Shown piece by piece: positions 46,514-55,450 of a DNA stretch of 64,000 nt. Position 1 is the first letter of the stretch. Every line of letters starts with the position of its first letter. The position numbers were made by a program, and so were the translations under genes. Source of the DNA: Streptomyces chartreusis. Lineage in GTDB: Bacteria; Actinomycetota; Actinomycetes; Streptomycetales; Streptomycetaceae. The stretch is from NCBI RefSeq assembly GCF_008704715.1, contig NZ_CP023689.1, positions 7,068,001 to 7,132,000 on the forward strand, given 5' to 3'. The notes beneath the pieces were generated by a model. The model was not told the DNA's origin. It searched no databases and saw nothing but the letters and a program-made list of their open reading frames with translations.

Positions 46514-47863
46514 ATGACCAGCCCGACCACCCCCGCCGACCGGTTCCTGCGCGGCAAGGCCGCCCGCAAGCGCGCCCCGCGTTCCGCGCACGCCGCCTGG
46601 ATCCCGTCCGTCGACCGCCCCGACCCGGTCGTCGTACTGGAACGCCAGGGCCGCGACCGGCTGCCCGAGCTGCTGCCGATCCGCTACGGGCGGATGGCGG
46701 CGTCCCCGTTCGCCTTCCTGCGCGGCGCCGCCGCCGTGATGGCCGCCGACCTCGCCGCCGCCCCGAACTCCGGCCTCACCGTGCAGCTGTGCGGCGACGC
46801 CCACCTGCTCAACTTCGGCCTGTACGCCTCCCCGGAACGCACGCTGCTCTTCGACCTCAGCGACTTCGACGAGACGTACCCCGGCCCGTTCGAGTGGGAC
46901 GTCAAACGGCTCGCCACCTCCGTCGCCGTGGCCGCCCGCGAGAACGGCCACCCGGATCCCGCGGTCGCCCGCGCGGCCCGCGAGTCGGCCGCCGCGTACC
47001 GCACCGCGATACGCCGGCTGGCCAGGCGCGGCGAGCTCGACGTCTGGTACACCCGCATCGAGGCCGAGCAGCTGCTGCCCCTGCTCCGCACCGGCCGACG
47101 GCACCACCGCGTCGAGGCCAGCCTCGGCCGCGCACGCCGCCGCACCAGCCTGCGCGCCTTCGGCAAGCTGACCGAGACCGTCGACGGGCACCGGCGCATC
47201 ATCCACGACCCGCCGCTCCTGGAACGCGCGGGCACCTCCGACATGGCCGGCCTGCGCAAGACCTTCAGCGACTACCGCTCGACCCTCTCCGAGGAGCGCC
47301 GCCTGCTCCTGGACCGCTACCGCTTCGCCGACGCCGCCCGCAAGGTCGTCGGCGTCGGCAGCGTCGGCCTGCGCTGCTTCATCGTGCTGCTCGTCGGACG
47401 CGACGCCGGCGACCCCCTGTTCCTCCAGATCAAGGAGGCCCGGCAGTCCGTACTGGAGGAACATCTGCCGAGCGGGCCGTACGTCCATCCCGGTCACCGT
47501 GTCGTCGCCGGGCAGCGGCTGTTGCAGGCCGCGGGCGACATCTTCCTGGGCTGGATGTCGGGGCCGCAGGGGCGCGCGTTCTACTGGCGCCAGCTGCGCG
47601 ACATGAAGGGCACGGCGGACGTGGCCTCGATGGGCCCGGCCGACCTGTGCACCTACGCCCGCCTGTGCGGCACCGCCCTCGCGCGGGCCCACGCCCGCTC
47701 CGGCGACCGCATCGCCATCGCCGGCTACCTCGGCGGCGCCGACACCTTCGACCGCGCGGTGGCCGACTTCGCGCTGGCCTACGCCGACCAGACCACCAAC
47801 GACCACACGGCTCTGGGCGCGGCGGTGGAGGCGGGCGTGGTGCGGGCCGTACCCGGCGCCTGA
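46514..47863 (+). CDS. DUF2252 family protein (kinase-like fold)
   Basis: 449 residues from ATG 46514 (MTSPTTPADRFLRGKAARKR). Upstream Shine-Dalgarno is weak. Motifs recall aminoglycoside-phosphotransferase-like folds: LCGDAHLLNFGLYASPER (catalytic-loop-like GDxHxxN), LFDLSDFDETYPGPFEWDVK (metal-binding DFDE) and KEARQSVL (the Lys-type strand). Real substrates of DUF2252 are unknown. Convergent with the alpha/beta hydrolase. Confidence 0.87.
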   Translation: MTSPTTPADRFLRGKAARKRAPRSAHAAWIPSVDRPDPVVVLERQGRDRLPELLPIRYGRMAASPFAFLRGAAAVMAADLAAAPNSGLTVQLCGDAHLLNFGLYASPERTLLFDLSDFDETYPGPFEWDVKRLATSVAVAARENGHPDPAVARAARESAAAYRTAIRRLARRGELDVWYTRIEAEQLLPLLRTGRRHHRVEASLGRARRRTSLRAFGKLTETVDGHRRIIHDPPLLERAGTSDMAGLRKTFSDYRSTLSEERRLLLDRYRFADAARKVVGVGSVGLRCFIVLLVGRDAGDPLFLQIKEARQSVLEEHLPSGPYVHPGHRVVAGQRLLQAAGDIFLGWMSGPQGRAFYWRQLRDMKGTADVASMGPADLCTYARLCGTALARAHARSGDRIAIAGYLGGADTFDRAVADFALAYADQTTNDHTALGAAVEAGVVRAVPGA

Positions 47864-47870
47864 CCGGCGC

Positions 47871-48608
47871 TCAGCGGTCGCCGTCGGTGGCCAGTACGGC
47901 CTTGACGAACTCCCGCCGGTCCTCGGGGTGTTCCTCGAACCACATCCCCAGCATGTGCTCGGCGCCGGGCACGTCGAACCGCGTGAACCGCGCCTTGGCG
48001 GCCAGGGCGTCCTGCACCGCCGCCGTCACCTCCGGCGGGATGATCGCGTCCGTCCCCGGCACCGCCAGCACCGCACGCCCCTCGTAGGCGCGCAGCACGT
48101 CCAGCGCGGGCGTCCCGCGCCAGCCGTCCGGCCTGCGGATGATCTCGCTGAACCGCCCGTCCCCCTCGCCGAAGGGCACGTCCCACGCCTCCTCGGCGTA
48201 CACGGCCGGCGCGCACAGGCCCACCGCCGTCACCCGCTCCCCGTAGTGCCCGACGAGATCCGTCACTGTCTGTCCGCTCATGCTGAACCCGACGACGATC
48301 AGCGGGCCGTCCGCCGGCACCCGCGCGTCGATGACCGCGACCGCCTGTTCGAAGCGCCGGCGCAGGCTCAACTCCCGCAGTTCGCCGCTGCTTTCACCGT
48401 GCCCGGAGAAGTCGAAGGCCAGTCCGTGGCAGCCCCGGGACACGAACTCCGCGAGCATCGGGAGCAGCCGTTCCTTGCTGCCGATGCCCGCGCCGTGCAG
48501 CAGAACGGCCGTGGCCGCGGGGCCGTCGGCGGCACTGCCGTGGACCCCGCTGAGGAGTTCGCCGTCATGGGCGTGGGTGAAGGAGGAGAGCTCGGTCATG
48601 CGCTCCAT
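47871..48608 (-). CDS. Alpha/beta hydrolase
   Basis: 245 residues from ATG 48608, or ATG 48599 if the second Met is used. The fold elements are visible: AVLLHGAGIGSKERLLPMLA (oxyanion region), LAFDFSGHGESSG, nucleophile elbow VVGFSMSG (Ser), the Asp strand VLAVPGTDAIIPPEV and the terminal His in FDVPGAEHMLG. It resembles small serine hydrolases or thioesterase-like enzymes; substrate unknown. Confidence 0.88.
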   Translation of the reverse strand: MERMTELSSFTHAHDGELLSGVHGSAADGPAATAVLLHGAGIGSKERLLPMLAEFVSRGCHGLAFDFSGHGESSGELRELSLRRRFEQAVAVIDARVPADGPLIVVGFSMSGQTVTDLVGHYGERVTAVGLCAPAVYAEEAWDVPFGEGDGRFSEIIRRPDGWRGTPALDVLRAYEGRAVLAVPGTDAIIPPEVTAAVQDALAAKARFTRFDVPGAEHMLGMWFEEHPEDRREFVKAVLATDGDR

Positions 48609-48850
48609 TCATTCACACCGGACACCGGCCGAACTCCCGCCCCCGGAAAAGGAGATGCACACGCAGTGACGGGATCCCTACCCTGGACATGCGTAACGGA
48701 GCAGTTCACGCCGCTTCCCGCAGGGAAGGCGTCACCCTGCGGACCCGGGGCTACTCTCTACGCACCGACGGACGGCCGCCCGTCCCCCAGCGCCCCGTCG
48801 GAGACATTCACGCACCGCTCAGTACCGACCCACGCCCACGGAGGCCCGTG

Positions 48851-49150
48851 ATGGGCACCATCGTCATGTCCGGGACTGTCGTCCTGGTGATCCTAGGATT
48901 CGGAAACCACGTCTACTGGCTGGCCGCGGTCGCCGTGCTCTTCCTCTACCTCCAGTACGGCCGGAGCCCCTCCGCGCCGACCGGCAGGCCCGGGGGAGGG
49001 CCCGGCGGAGGATCCTCGTCCGGAGGCGCCATGCCCGCGGACTACCGCTCCTACCGCGACCGCCGCGACATGCAGGCCAAGTGGGAGCGCCGCTACCGCC
49101 GCGAGCGCCCCCTTGAGTCCCGTCGTCAGGAGCGCGAGAAGAGCAAGTGA
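48851..49150 (+). CDS. Small membrane protein, unknown function
   Basis: 99 residues. ATG 48851 has GGAGG six bases before it. Two membrane spans (TVVLVILGFGNHVYWLAAVA, VLFLYLQYG) are followed by a Gly/Ser linker and a highly charged tail (YRSYRDRRDMQAKWERRYRR). A conserved Streptomyces-type protein; not recognised further. Confidence 0.75.
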   Translation: MGTIVMSGTVVLVILGFGNHVYWLAAVAVLFLYLQYGRSPSAPTGRPGGGPGGGSSSGGAMPADYRSYRDRRDMQAKWERRYRRERPLESRRQEREKSK

Positions 49151-49179
49151 GACCACCTGTGGTGGTGACCCGAGGTTGA

Positions 49180-49210
49180 GGGTGCCCCCGGTCACAGGCC
49201 GGGGGCACCC
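49180..49210. terminator. Terminator shared by convergent genes
   Basis: GGGTGCCCCCGG and its complement form a 12-bp stem with a 7-base loop. It overlaps the last codons of pspAB and follows the small membrane protein gene by 29 bases. Confidence 0.75.
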
Positions 49211-49776
49211 CACACCGGGAACCAGCGGTTCAGGTCCTGCTCGATCCGCAGGTCGCCCGCGAGGGCGGCCTTCACCCGCAGCTCCAACGGGTTGTCGCGC
49301 CGCTCGGCCGCGCCGGGAAGCGGCGCGAAGGGATAGAAGGTGCCGCGCTTGTAGAGATAGACGAGCGCGAGCCGCTGGTCCCTGTCGTCCTCGAATCCCA
49401 CCAGCGAGCACAGCAGCTGCGGGCCGAAGCCGTTGACCTCCATCGCGCTGTTCACCGCATGCAGGTCGTTGACCAGGTCCGGGAGCTGATCGGGCGCGCG
49501 CCGGGAGACCAGCCACGAGTAGCCGTAGTCGTCCCGGGCGAGCTGCACCGGCCGGCCGTCGCGCTCGGCGTCCGCGTCGAGCAGCGCCTGGACCTCGCGG
49601 TGCGTCTGGTCGAAGGCGGCACCCTCGACCGTGGCGAAGCACACCGCCCCGCTGCCGGTCGGCCGGAACCCGGCCGCCGCCTCCAGCGTCACCGCCGCCG
49701 AGGGCAGCGCGAACAGCCGGTCGAGATCGGGCGCGACCGGTTTCGTACGGCCGAGCAGGATGTCGAGCAGCCCCAT
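49192..49776 (-). CDS. pspAB: PspA-associated protein PspAB
   Basis: 194 residues from MGLLDILLGRTKPVAPDLDR. It matches the actinobacterial PspAB family, genetically linked to the phage-shock protein PspA and to HtpX. Recognisable parts are FALPSAAVTLEAAAGFRPTG, DDYGYSWLVSR and a tail ending LEQDLNRWFPVW-like (here RIEQDLNRWFPVWGAPGL). It lies directly after htpX (one base between genes), the usual pairing. Likely part of a membrane-stress response; biochemical role unknown. Confidence 0.85.
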   Translation of the reverse strand: MGLLDILLGRTKPVAPDLDRLFALPSAAVTLEAAAGFRPTGSGAVCFATVEGAAFDQTHREVQALLDADAERDGRPVQLARDDYGYSWLVSRRAPDQLPDLVNDLHAVNSAMEVNGFGPQLLCSLVGFEDDRDQRLALVYLYKRGTFYPFAPLPGAAERRDNPLELRVKAALAGDLRIEQDLNRWFPVWGAPGL

Positions 49777-49777
49777 C

Positions 49778-50695
49778 TCACGCCCCTTCGGGAGTCGCCG
49801 CCTCGCCCAGCTCGGCGGAGATCCGCCCCAGCTGTTCGAGTCGCTGCTCCAGCCTCGGGTGGGTGGAGAAGAGCTGGGCGATACCGGGGTCACGGCCCAG
49901 CGCCGGGGTGAAGTAGAAGGCGTTGAAGGCCTGCGCGGTCCGCAGGTCCTTCGTCGGGATCCGGGCGATGTCGCCGGAGACCTTGGTCAGCGCGGACGCC
50001 AGGGCCGAGGGACGCCCGGTGAGCAGGGCCGCGGCCCGGTCGGCGGCGAGCTCGCGGTACCGGGACAGGGCCCGGATCAGCAGGAAGCTGATCGCGTAGA
50101 CGGCCGCGGACACCCCGAGCACCATGGCGAAGATCGCGGCGGTGTTCTGGTCCCGGCGTCCGCCGCCGAACAGCTGGCTGTAGAAGGCGAACCGCACGAT
50201 CAGCCCCGCGATCACCCCGAGGAACGAGGCGACGGTGATGACGGCGACGTCCTTGTGCGCCACGTGCGACAGCTCGTGCGCGAGCACACCCTCCAGCTCG
50301 TCCGGCTCCAGCCGCCGCAGCAGTCCCGTGGTCACACAGATCACGGCGTGATCGGCGTTGCGCCCGGTCGCGAACGCGTTCGGCATGTCCATCTCCGACA
50401 CGGCGACGACGGGCTTCGGCATGTCCGCGATGGCACACAGCCGGTCTACGACCCCGTGCAGCGCGGGATACTCCTCCCGCTCCACGACCCGCCCGTGCAT
50501 CCCGAACAGCGCGACCCGGTCGGAGAACCAGTACTGGGCACCCAGCAGACCGGCCGCCACGACCACCACGAGCACCCAGGACTTCAGCAGCACGACCAGC
50601 GCGGCCACGAAACCCACGTACAACAACCCGAGCAGAAACAGCGTGACGCCCATACGAGCGGTCAACTGCCGATCACTCCGGAAGCGGCTCTGCAT
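49778..50695 (-). CDS. htpX: Zinc membrane metalloprotease HtpX (M48)
   Basis: 305 residues from ATG 50695. Two N-terminal membrane spans (VTLFLLGLLYVGFVAALVVL, VLVVVVAAGLLGAQYW), the zinc site LAHELSHVAH, two further spans, and the third ligand in SRYRELAADRAAALLTG. It degrades or trims damaged membrane proteins during envelope stress. It is cotranscribed with pspAB. Confidence 0.95.
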   Translation of the reverse strand: MQSRFRSDRQLTARMGVTLFLLGLLYVGFVAALVVLLKSWVLVVVVAAGLLGAQYWFSDRVALFGMHGRVVEREEYPALHGVVDRLCAIADMPKPVVAVSEMDMPNAFATGRNADHAVICVTTGLLRRLEPDELEGVLAHELSHVAHKDVAVITVASFLGVIAGLIVRFAFYSQLFGGGRRDQNTAAIFAMVLGVSAAVYAISFLLIRALSRYRELAADRAAALLTGRPSALASALTKVSGDIARIPTKDLRTAQAFNAFYFTPALGRDPGIAQLFSTHPRLEQRLEQLGRISAELGEAATPEGA

Positions 50696-50870
50696 CTTGC
50701 ACCACCCCGCACTCAGGCACTCGTCCCACTGCCAGTGTGCCTCCGCCCCACCCCATGAAGCGGTCCCGAAGGACCCTAGGAGCGGCAAAGGGTCCCTATG
50801 GATCGGGGGCGGCGTGGTCGGGGGCGGCGGTCACGGGGCGGTGAAGGCCGTGACGAAGGACCGCCCGCCG

Positions 50871-52754
50871 CTAGCGGCCCACCCCCGCCTCCCACTTCCT
50901 GCGTCGCAGCACGTAGGAGCTGAAGAGGTGGGTGCAGCGGTCCAGCAGCGCCTCCACCTCCGCTTCCCCGCCGGGCAGGCCGGCCGGCGGATGCCACCGC
51001 TGCACGGCCTGCTCGGCCCAGCCGCGCAGCTTCGGATCCGGATCCTCCAGCAGCTCGACCGCCGCACGCAGCGGCACGATCCCGGACCCCGCGCTCAGCA
51101 GCCGGAACGCCGTCACCCGCACATGCCGGGGCCACCGTTCCCCGAGGCGCTCCATCAGCCAGTCCGCGGGCAACTCCTGCGCGGACGGCAACAACGCCAG
51201 CCCGGTCTCCCGTACGACACCGGGCGCGGGGTCCTCCAGAAGCGGCCGCAGCCGACCGGCGTCCACCACGTCCAGCAGCCTCAGCCCAGCCACGGCCCGC
51301 GCCCGCACCGCCGGCACCGGATGCGCGAGCAGCGGCCACAGCAGCACGGCATCCGCCCGCTCCCCGCACTCGGCGAGCCCGATCACAGCCCCGGGCACGG
51401 GCACGAACGAGCCGCGCTCCGGGCCCTGGCCACTTTCCGGCTCCCGGGCGTGACCGGTCTCCGGCTCCGGCTCCCGCGCCTGGCCCGGCGCCGGCTCCCG
51501 CGTCTGGCCCGTATCCCGGAGCCCGATCACAGCTCCGGGCACGGGCACGAACGAGCCGCGCTCCGGGCCCTGGCCACTTTCCGGCTCCCGGACGTGACCG
51601 GTGTCCGGCTCCGGCTCCCGTACCTGGCCCGGCGCCGACTCCCGCGTCTGGCCCGTATCCCGCTTGGGCTCCCGCGTCTGGCCCGTATCCCGCTCCCCAC
51701 CCGCCTCCGGCCCCAGCTCCGAGCACCAGGCCCGATACAGCGGCAGCGGATCCGTCCCGAGCCGGCGTACGACATACCGCGCACACGCCCGCACCACAGC
51801 GGACCGGTCGGTGAGGAACCGCTCGGCCTCCGCCGCCCGCCCGGCCCGCCGCAGTGCGGTGACGCCGGAGGAGCGGGCTCGCGGATTGCGGGCGGTGAGC
51901 AGCGGTCGCAGCACGTCGTCGCCCACGTCCGCGGACACGGTCTTCAGCACCGCCTCCGCACACAGGTCCTGGATGACGGCGTCACCGTCCCGGGCCGCCG
52001 AGCGGGCCAGCTCGGCAGGGGAGAGGAACCCCTCCGCCACGGCCAGGCGGTGGGCGAACCGGCGCACGGTGCGGTCGGCGGAGCCGTAGAGCGGGCCCAG
52101 CCGCTCGCCCGGTGCCCGGCGCAGCACCTCACCCAGCAGCCGTACGCCGAAGTCACCCCGGCCACGGCGCCCCACCAGCAGGATCAGCGGCGCCAGCGCG
52201 ACGGCGGCGTCCACGTCGAGGACGTCACGCAGCAGCTCCCGGGCGGCTTCGCGCACCGGCTCCGCCCAGTCGGCCGCACGGACGACGATCAGCGGCAGCA
52301 GATCCGGGTACTCCCGGGCCCGGGCGAGCGCCGCCCCGCGGACCCGGCCGTCGGGATGGCACAGGGCGAGTGCGAGCAAGGGCTCGACGGACTCCACGGC
52401 GTCTTCGGCGCCCCGCTCGCGCCGCAACCGGCCGACCGTGGCGGCGATCAAGGAGGAGACGGTCGACCCACTCCGGCCCTCCACCCACGCCAGGCCCGGC
52501 GGCAGCCCCGGCCGATACCGGGCGGACGCACGCACTTCCACATCCAGGTCGATCCAGGAACCCGGCGCGCCCACATCGAGGACATCCCGCAGCGGCACCC
52601 CCGAGGCCAGCCGCTCCACCGTCGACCCGGTCACGGCACGCACCTCCCGCAGAGGCGCGCCCGACGCCCGCCGCGCTCCCACCGACTCGACCACGCCGCC
52701 GACGTCTCCCAGCCGCGCCACCGCGCCCTCGTCCCGCCCGTCGTCCTCCCGCAT
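50871..52754 (-). CDS. HEAT-repeat protein with a 48-residue tandem duplication
   Basis: 627 residues. Many 30-odd-residue alpha-alpha repeats (for example LLALALCHPDGRVRGAALAR, LLTARNPRARSSGVTALRRA, LLAHPVPAVRARAVAGLRLL, LLEDPDPKLRGWAEQAVQRW) make a solenoid scaffold. In the middle is a low-complexity stretch with motif RDTGQTREPAPGQAREPEPE, then ERGSFVPVPGAVIGL, repeated with a period of 144 bases (51375-51518 and 51519-51662). It breaks the solenoid into two halves. No partner is evident. Confidence 0.85.
   Translation of the reverse strand: MREDDGRDEGAVARLGDVGGVVESVGARRASGAPLREVRAVTGSTVERLASGVPLRDVLDVGAPGSWIDLDVEVRASARYRPGLPPGLAWVEGRSGSTVSSLIAATVGRLRRERGAEDAVESVEPLLALALCHPDGRVRGAALARAREYPDLLPLIVVRAADWAEPVREAARELLRDVLDVDAAVALAPLILLVGRRGRGDFGVRLLGEVLRRAPGERLGPLYGSADRTVRRFAHRLAVAEGFLSPAELARSAARDGDAVIQDLCAEAVLKTVSADVGDDVLRPLLTARNPRARSSGVTALRRAGRAAEAERFLTDRSAVVRACARYVVRRLGTDPLPLYRAWCSELGPEAGGERDTGQTREPKRDTGQTRESAPGQVREPEPDTGHVREPESGQGPERGSFVPVPGAVIGLRDTGQTREPAPGQAREPEPETGHAREPESGQGPERGSFVPVPGAVIGLAECGERADAVLLWPLLAHPVPAVRARAVAGLRLLDVVDAGRLRPLLEDPAPGVVRETGLALLPSAQELPADWLMERLGERWPRHVRVTAFRLLSAGSGIVPLRAAVELLEDPDPKLRGWAEQAVQRWHPPAGLPGGEAEVEALLDRCTHLFSSYVLRRRKWEAGVGR
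51375..51662 (-). repeat. 144-base in-frame tandem duplication in the HEAT-repeat gene
   Basis: Two copies of exactly 144 bases (48 codons) with only a handful of differences; a third partial copy of the TGQTRE part follows to about 51690. It looks like a recent slippage or unequal-crossover event. Confidence 0.9.
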
Positions 52755-52900
52755 GCCCGCCCCCGCTCAGCCCGATCCGTCGGGTGATCGTAGGCCGGGG
52801 GAGACGGTCCGGTCGCGGGAAATATCGGCACCGGGGGACACCGCCCGGTCGTGGGGAATGTCGTGCCGTCCTCCCCGGTGGGACCCGCCCCGGGGTGTGG

Positions 52901-53167
52901 CTAGTACGGCGCTCGGAAGTTGATGTATCCCAGCAGGACGATCACCGCGACCACGCAGCCCAGGACCACCGTCGTCGACACCCAGGACGAGCGGCCGCGG
53001 GAGGCGACATGGTCCGGGTCGGCTCGGAAGGGCTGCGGCTCGGGCGGGTTCTCCTTCCAGCGGGCGGCGAGCATGCGGGCCCGTGCCGAGGGCTCCTTGT
53101 GCTCGGCGTTGTCCGCCCACCTCAGGTCGAACTCCCGCTCGTGATCGTCCTGTTCGTGCTCAGGCAT
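52901..53167 (-). CDS. Small single-span membrane protein
   Basis: 88 residues from ATG 53167. A charged cytoplasmic part (MPEHEQDDHEREFDLRWADN, EHKEPSARARMLAARWKENP) precedes one C-terminal membrane span (VSTTVVLGCVVAVIVLLGYI). It lies just downstream of glnA in the same direction. Conserved-looking, function unknown. Confidence 0.7.
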   Translation of the reverse strand: MPEHEQDDHEREFDLRWADNAEHKEPSARARMLAARWKENPPEPQPFRADPDHVASRGRSSWVSTTVVLGCVVAVIVLLGYINFRAPY

Positions 53168-53208
53168 CCCGTCCACCCCCGTGTCGTGTCACCGGCAGAA
53201 TAGAACAT

Positions 53209-53253
53209 ACGCCCGCGCCCCCGCCGTCGGTACGACAGCGGGGGCGCGGGCGT
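53209..53253 (-). terminator. glnA terminator
   Basis: A 16-bp perfect stem (ACGCCCGCGCCCCCGC and complement) with a 13-base loop, 23 bases past the glnA stop codon. Confidence 0.85.
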
Positions 53254-53275
53254 GGTTGCCTCGGTCAGGCGTCGA

Positions 53276-54685
53276 TCACACGTCGAAGTACATCTCGAAC
53301 TCGTGCGGGTGCGGACGCAGCTGGAGCGGGGCGATCTCGTTCGCGCGCTTGTAGTCGATCCACGTCTCGATCAGGTCCGGCGTGAAGACGTCGCCTTGGA
53401 GGAGGAACTCGTGGTCGGCCTCGAGGCGGTCGAGGACGGCCGGGAGGGAGGTCGGGACCTGGGCGACGCCCGCGTGCTCCTCGGGAGCCAGCTCGTAGAG
53501 GTCCTTGTCGATCGGCTCGGCCGGCTCGATCTTGTTCTTGATGCCGTCCAGGCCCGCGAGCAGCAGGGCCGAGAACGCCAGGTACGGGTTGCCGGAGGAG
53601 TCGGGCGCACGGAACTCGACGCGCTTGGCCTTCGGGTTCGAGCCCGTGATCGGGATACGCATCGCGGCGGAGCGGTTGCGCTGCGAGTACACCAGGTTGA
53701 TCGGCGCCTCGAAGCCCGGCACCAGACGGTGGTACGAGTTCACCGTCGGGTTGGTGAAGGCGAGCAGCGACGGAGCGTGCTTGAGGATGCCGCCGATGTA
53801 GTAGCGGGCGGTGTCCGACAGGCCCGCGTAACCGGCCTCGTCGTAGAACAGCGGCTGGCCGCCGGTCCACAGCGACTGGTGGACGTGCATGCCCGAGCCG
53901 TTGTCACCGAAGATCGGCTTCGGCATGAAGGTCGCGGTCTTGCCGTTGCGCCAGGCGACGTTCTTCACGATGTACTTGAAGAGCTGGAGGTCGTCGGCCG
54001 CGGCGAGCAGCGTGTTGAACTTGTAGTTGATCTCGGCCTGGCCGGCGGTGCCCACCTCGTGGTGCTGGCGCTCGACCTGGAGGCCGGAAGCGGCCAGCTC
54101 CAGGGAGATCTCCGCGCGCAGGTCGGCGAAGTGGTCGACCGGCGGGGCCGGGAAGTAACCACCCTTGTAGCGGACCTTGTAACCGCGGTTGTCCTCCAGC
54201 GCGCCCGTGTTCCAGGCACCCGCCTCGGAGTCGATGTGGTAGTACGCCTCGTTCTCGGCGGTCTTGAAGCGCACGCTGTCGAAGACGTAGAACTCGGCCT
54301 CGGGGCCGAAGTACGCGGTGTCGGCGATACCGGTGGAGGCGAGGTAGGCCTCCGCCTTCTTCGCCACGTTCCGCGGGTCACGGGAGTACTGCTCGCCCGT
54401 GATCGGGTCGTGGATGAAGAAGTTGATGTTGACCGTCTTGTCGCGGCGGAAGGGGTCGACGCGCGCGGTGGACAGGTCGGCGCGGAGCGCCATGTCGGAC
54501 TCGTGGATGGCCTGGAAGCCGCGGATCGAGGAGCCGTCGAACGCGAGCTCTTCGGCCGGGTCGAAGGCCGTGGCCGGGATCGTGAAGTGCTGCATCACAC
54601 CCGGCAGGTCGCAGAACCGGACATCAATGAACTTGACGTCCTCGTCCGCGATGAACTTCTTGGCCTCGTCAGCGTTCTGGAACAT
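53276..54685 (-). CDS. glnA: Glutamine synthetase I
   Basis: 469 residues from ATG 54685 behind GGAGGAG; longer upstream frame is not family-like. It makes glutamine from glutamate and ammonia (dodecamer). Motifs: AFDGSSIRGF, YFGPEAEFYVFD, VGTAGQAEINYKF (ATP/glutamate site), KPIFGDNGSGMHVHQSLW and the loop KIEPAEPIDKDLYELAPEE, in which Tyr397 is the residue adenylylated by GlnE. Upstream is a GlnR box. A cis-antisense RNA to glnA has been described in S. coelicolor, but I could not identify one here. Confidence 0.98.
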   Translation of the reverse strand: MFQNADEAKKFIADEDVKFIDVRFCDLPGVMQHFTIPATAFDPAEELAFDGSSIRGFQAIHESDMALRADLSTARVDPFRRDKTVNINFFIHDPITGEQYSRDPRNVAKKAEAYLASTGIADTAYFGPEAEFYVFDSVRFKTAENEAYYHIDSEAGAWNTGALEDNRGYKVRYKGGYFPAPPVDHFADLRAEISLELAASGLQVERQHHEVGTAGQAEINYKFNTLLAAADDLQLFKYIVKNVAWRNGKTATFMPKPIFGDNGSGMHVHQSLWTGGQPLFYDEAGYAGLSDTARYYIGGILKHAPSLLAFTNPTVNSYHRLVPGFEAPINLVYSQRNRSAAMRIPITGSNPKAKRVEFRAPDSSGNPYLAFSALLLAGLDGIKNKIEPAEPIDKDLYELAPEEHAGVAQVPTSLPAVLDRLEADHEFLLQGDVFTPDLIETWIDYKRANEIAPLQLRPHPHEFEMYFDV

Positions 54686-54783
54686 CCAGCTCCTCCTACT
54701 CCCGGCCCGTCCGTGCCGGGGTGGTAGTTCGTTCGTGCGGCCAGTGCGGTGGCACACGCTGACCTCGACCCTAGGGACGGGTG

Positions 54784-54821
54784 ATTTCTCGGGCGTGACC
54801 CATTTGTTTCGCACACGTTAA
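54784..54821 (-). promoter_or_regulatory. GlnR operator of glnA
   Basis: On the minus strand: TTAAC-n6-GAAAC-n6-GTCAC-n6-GAAAT. Four half-sites fit the GlnR consensus with exact 11-base steps, about 100-135 bases before the start codon. Confidence 0.9.
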
Positions 54822-54884
54822 CCGGACATCCCGCTCCTCACCCCTCCTGTCCACATCCCAAAACGGGCGCAGTACCGTGGTCGC

Positions 54885-55352
54885 GTGGACAAGAGGCAAG
54901 CAATCGGATCCTGGCTCTCGGGCCCTCGCGCGGCCGCCGAGGACGCCGGTGTCGACTTCGGATACAGGGGTCAGCAGCTCGGCCTCCCGGAGGAGGGGCC
55001 GGGCTCCATCGCCCGCCCGGGGCGACGGCTCGGAGCACTCGTCGTGGACTGGGGTCTCTGCGTCTTGATCGCATACGGTCTCATCACCGACGGCTACGGC
55101 CAGGCGACCAGCAACTGGGCCCTGCTGCTGTTCTTCGTGCTGGGCGTCCTGACCGTCGGCACCGTCGGCTTCACCCCGGGCAAGCGCCTCTTCGGCCTGC
55201 GCGTGGTCGCCCTGGAGAGCGGCACGGTCAACCCGCTGCGCGCCCTGCTGCGCACGGCCCTGCTGTGCGTCGCCATCCCGGCCCTGATCTGGGACCGCGA
55301 CGGCCGCGGCCTGCACGACCGGCTCGCACAGACCGTGGAAGTCCGCATCTGA
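54885..55352 (+). CDS. RDD-family membrane protein
   Basis: 155 residues from GTG 54885, with no clear ribosome-binding site, so it may be leaderless. The RDD signature is IARPGRRLGALVVDWGLCVL (Arg and Asp-Asp-type positions). Three spans follow (WGLCVLIAYGLITDGYG, NWALLLFFVLGVLTVGTVGF, LLRTALLCVAIPALIW). The family may transport solutes or ions. It is divergent from glnA, sharing the intergenic region with the GlnR box. Confidence 0.85.
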   Translation: MDKRQAIGSWLSGPRAAAEDAGVDFGYRGQQLGLPEEGPGSIARPGRRLGALVVDWGLCVLIAYGLITDGYGQATSNWALLLFFVLGVLTVGTVGFTPGKRLFGLRVVALESGTVNPLRALLRTALLCVAIPALIWDRDGRGLHDRLAQTVEVRI

Positions 55353-55401
55353 CGGCGGTCCGGCGAGGACGCCGGCACGGCCGGAAGACGGCCGTACGAC
55401 G

Positions 55402-55435
55402 AAGGGGGCGCCCGGTGTGAACCGGGCGCCCCCTT
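55402..55435 (+). terminator. Terminator after the RDD gene
   Basis: AAGGGGGCGCCCGG pairs with CCGGGCGCCCCCTT around six bases, followed by TCTTG. It also faces the convergent DUF4191 gene. Confidence 0.85.
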
Positions 55436-55450
55436 TCTTGTACGGGGTGA

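Noticed and set aside
51375..51690. Tandem repeat as a non-coding satellite
   Set aside because: The period is a multiple of three and the reading frame is open throughout.
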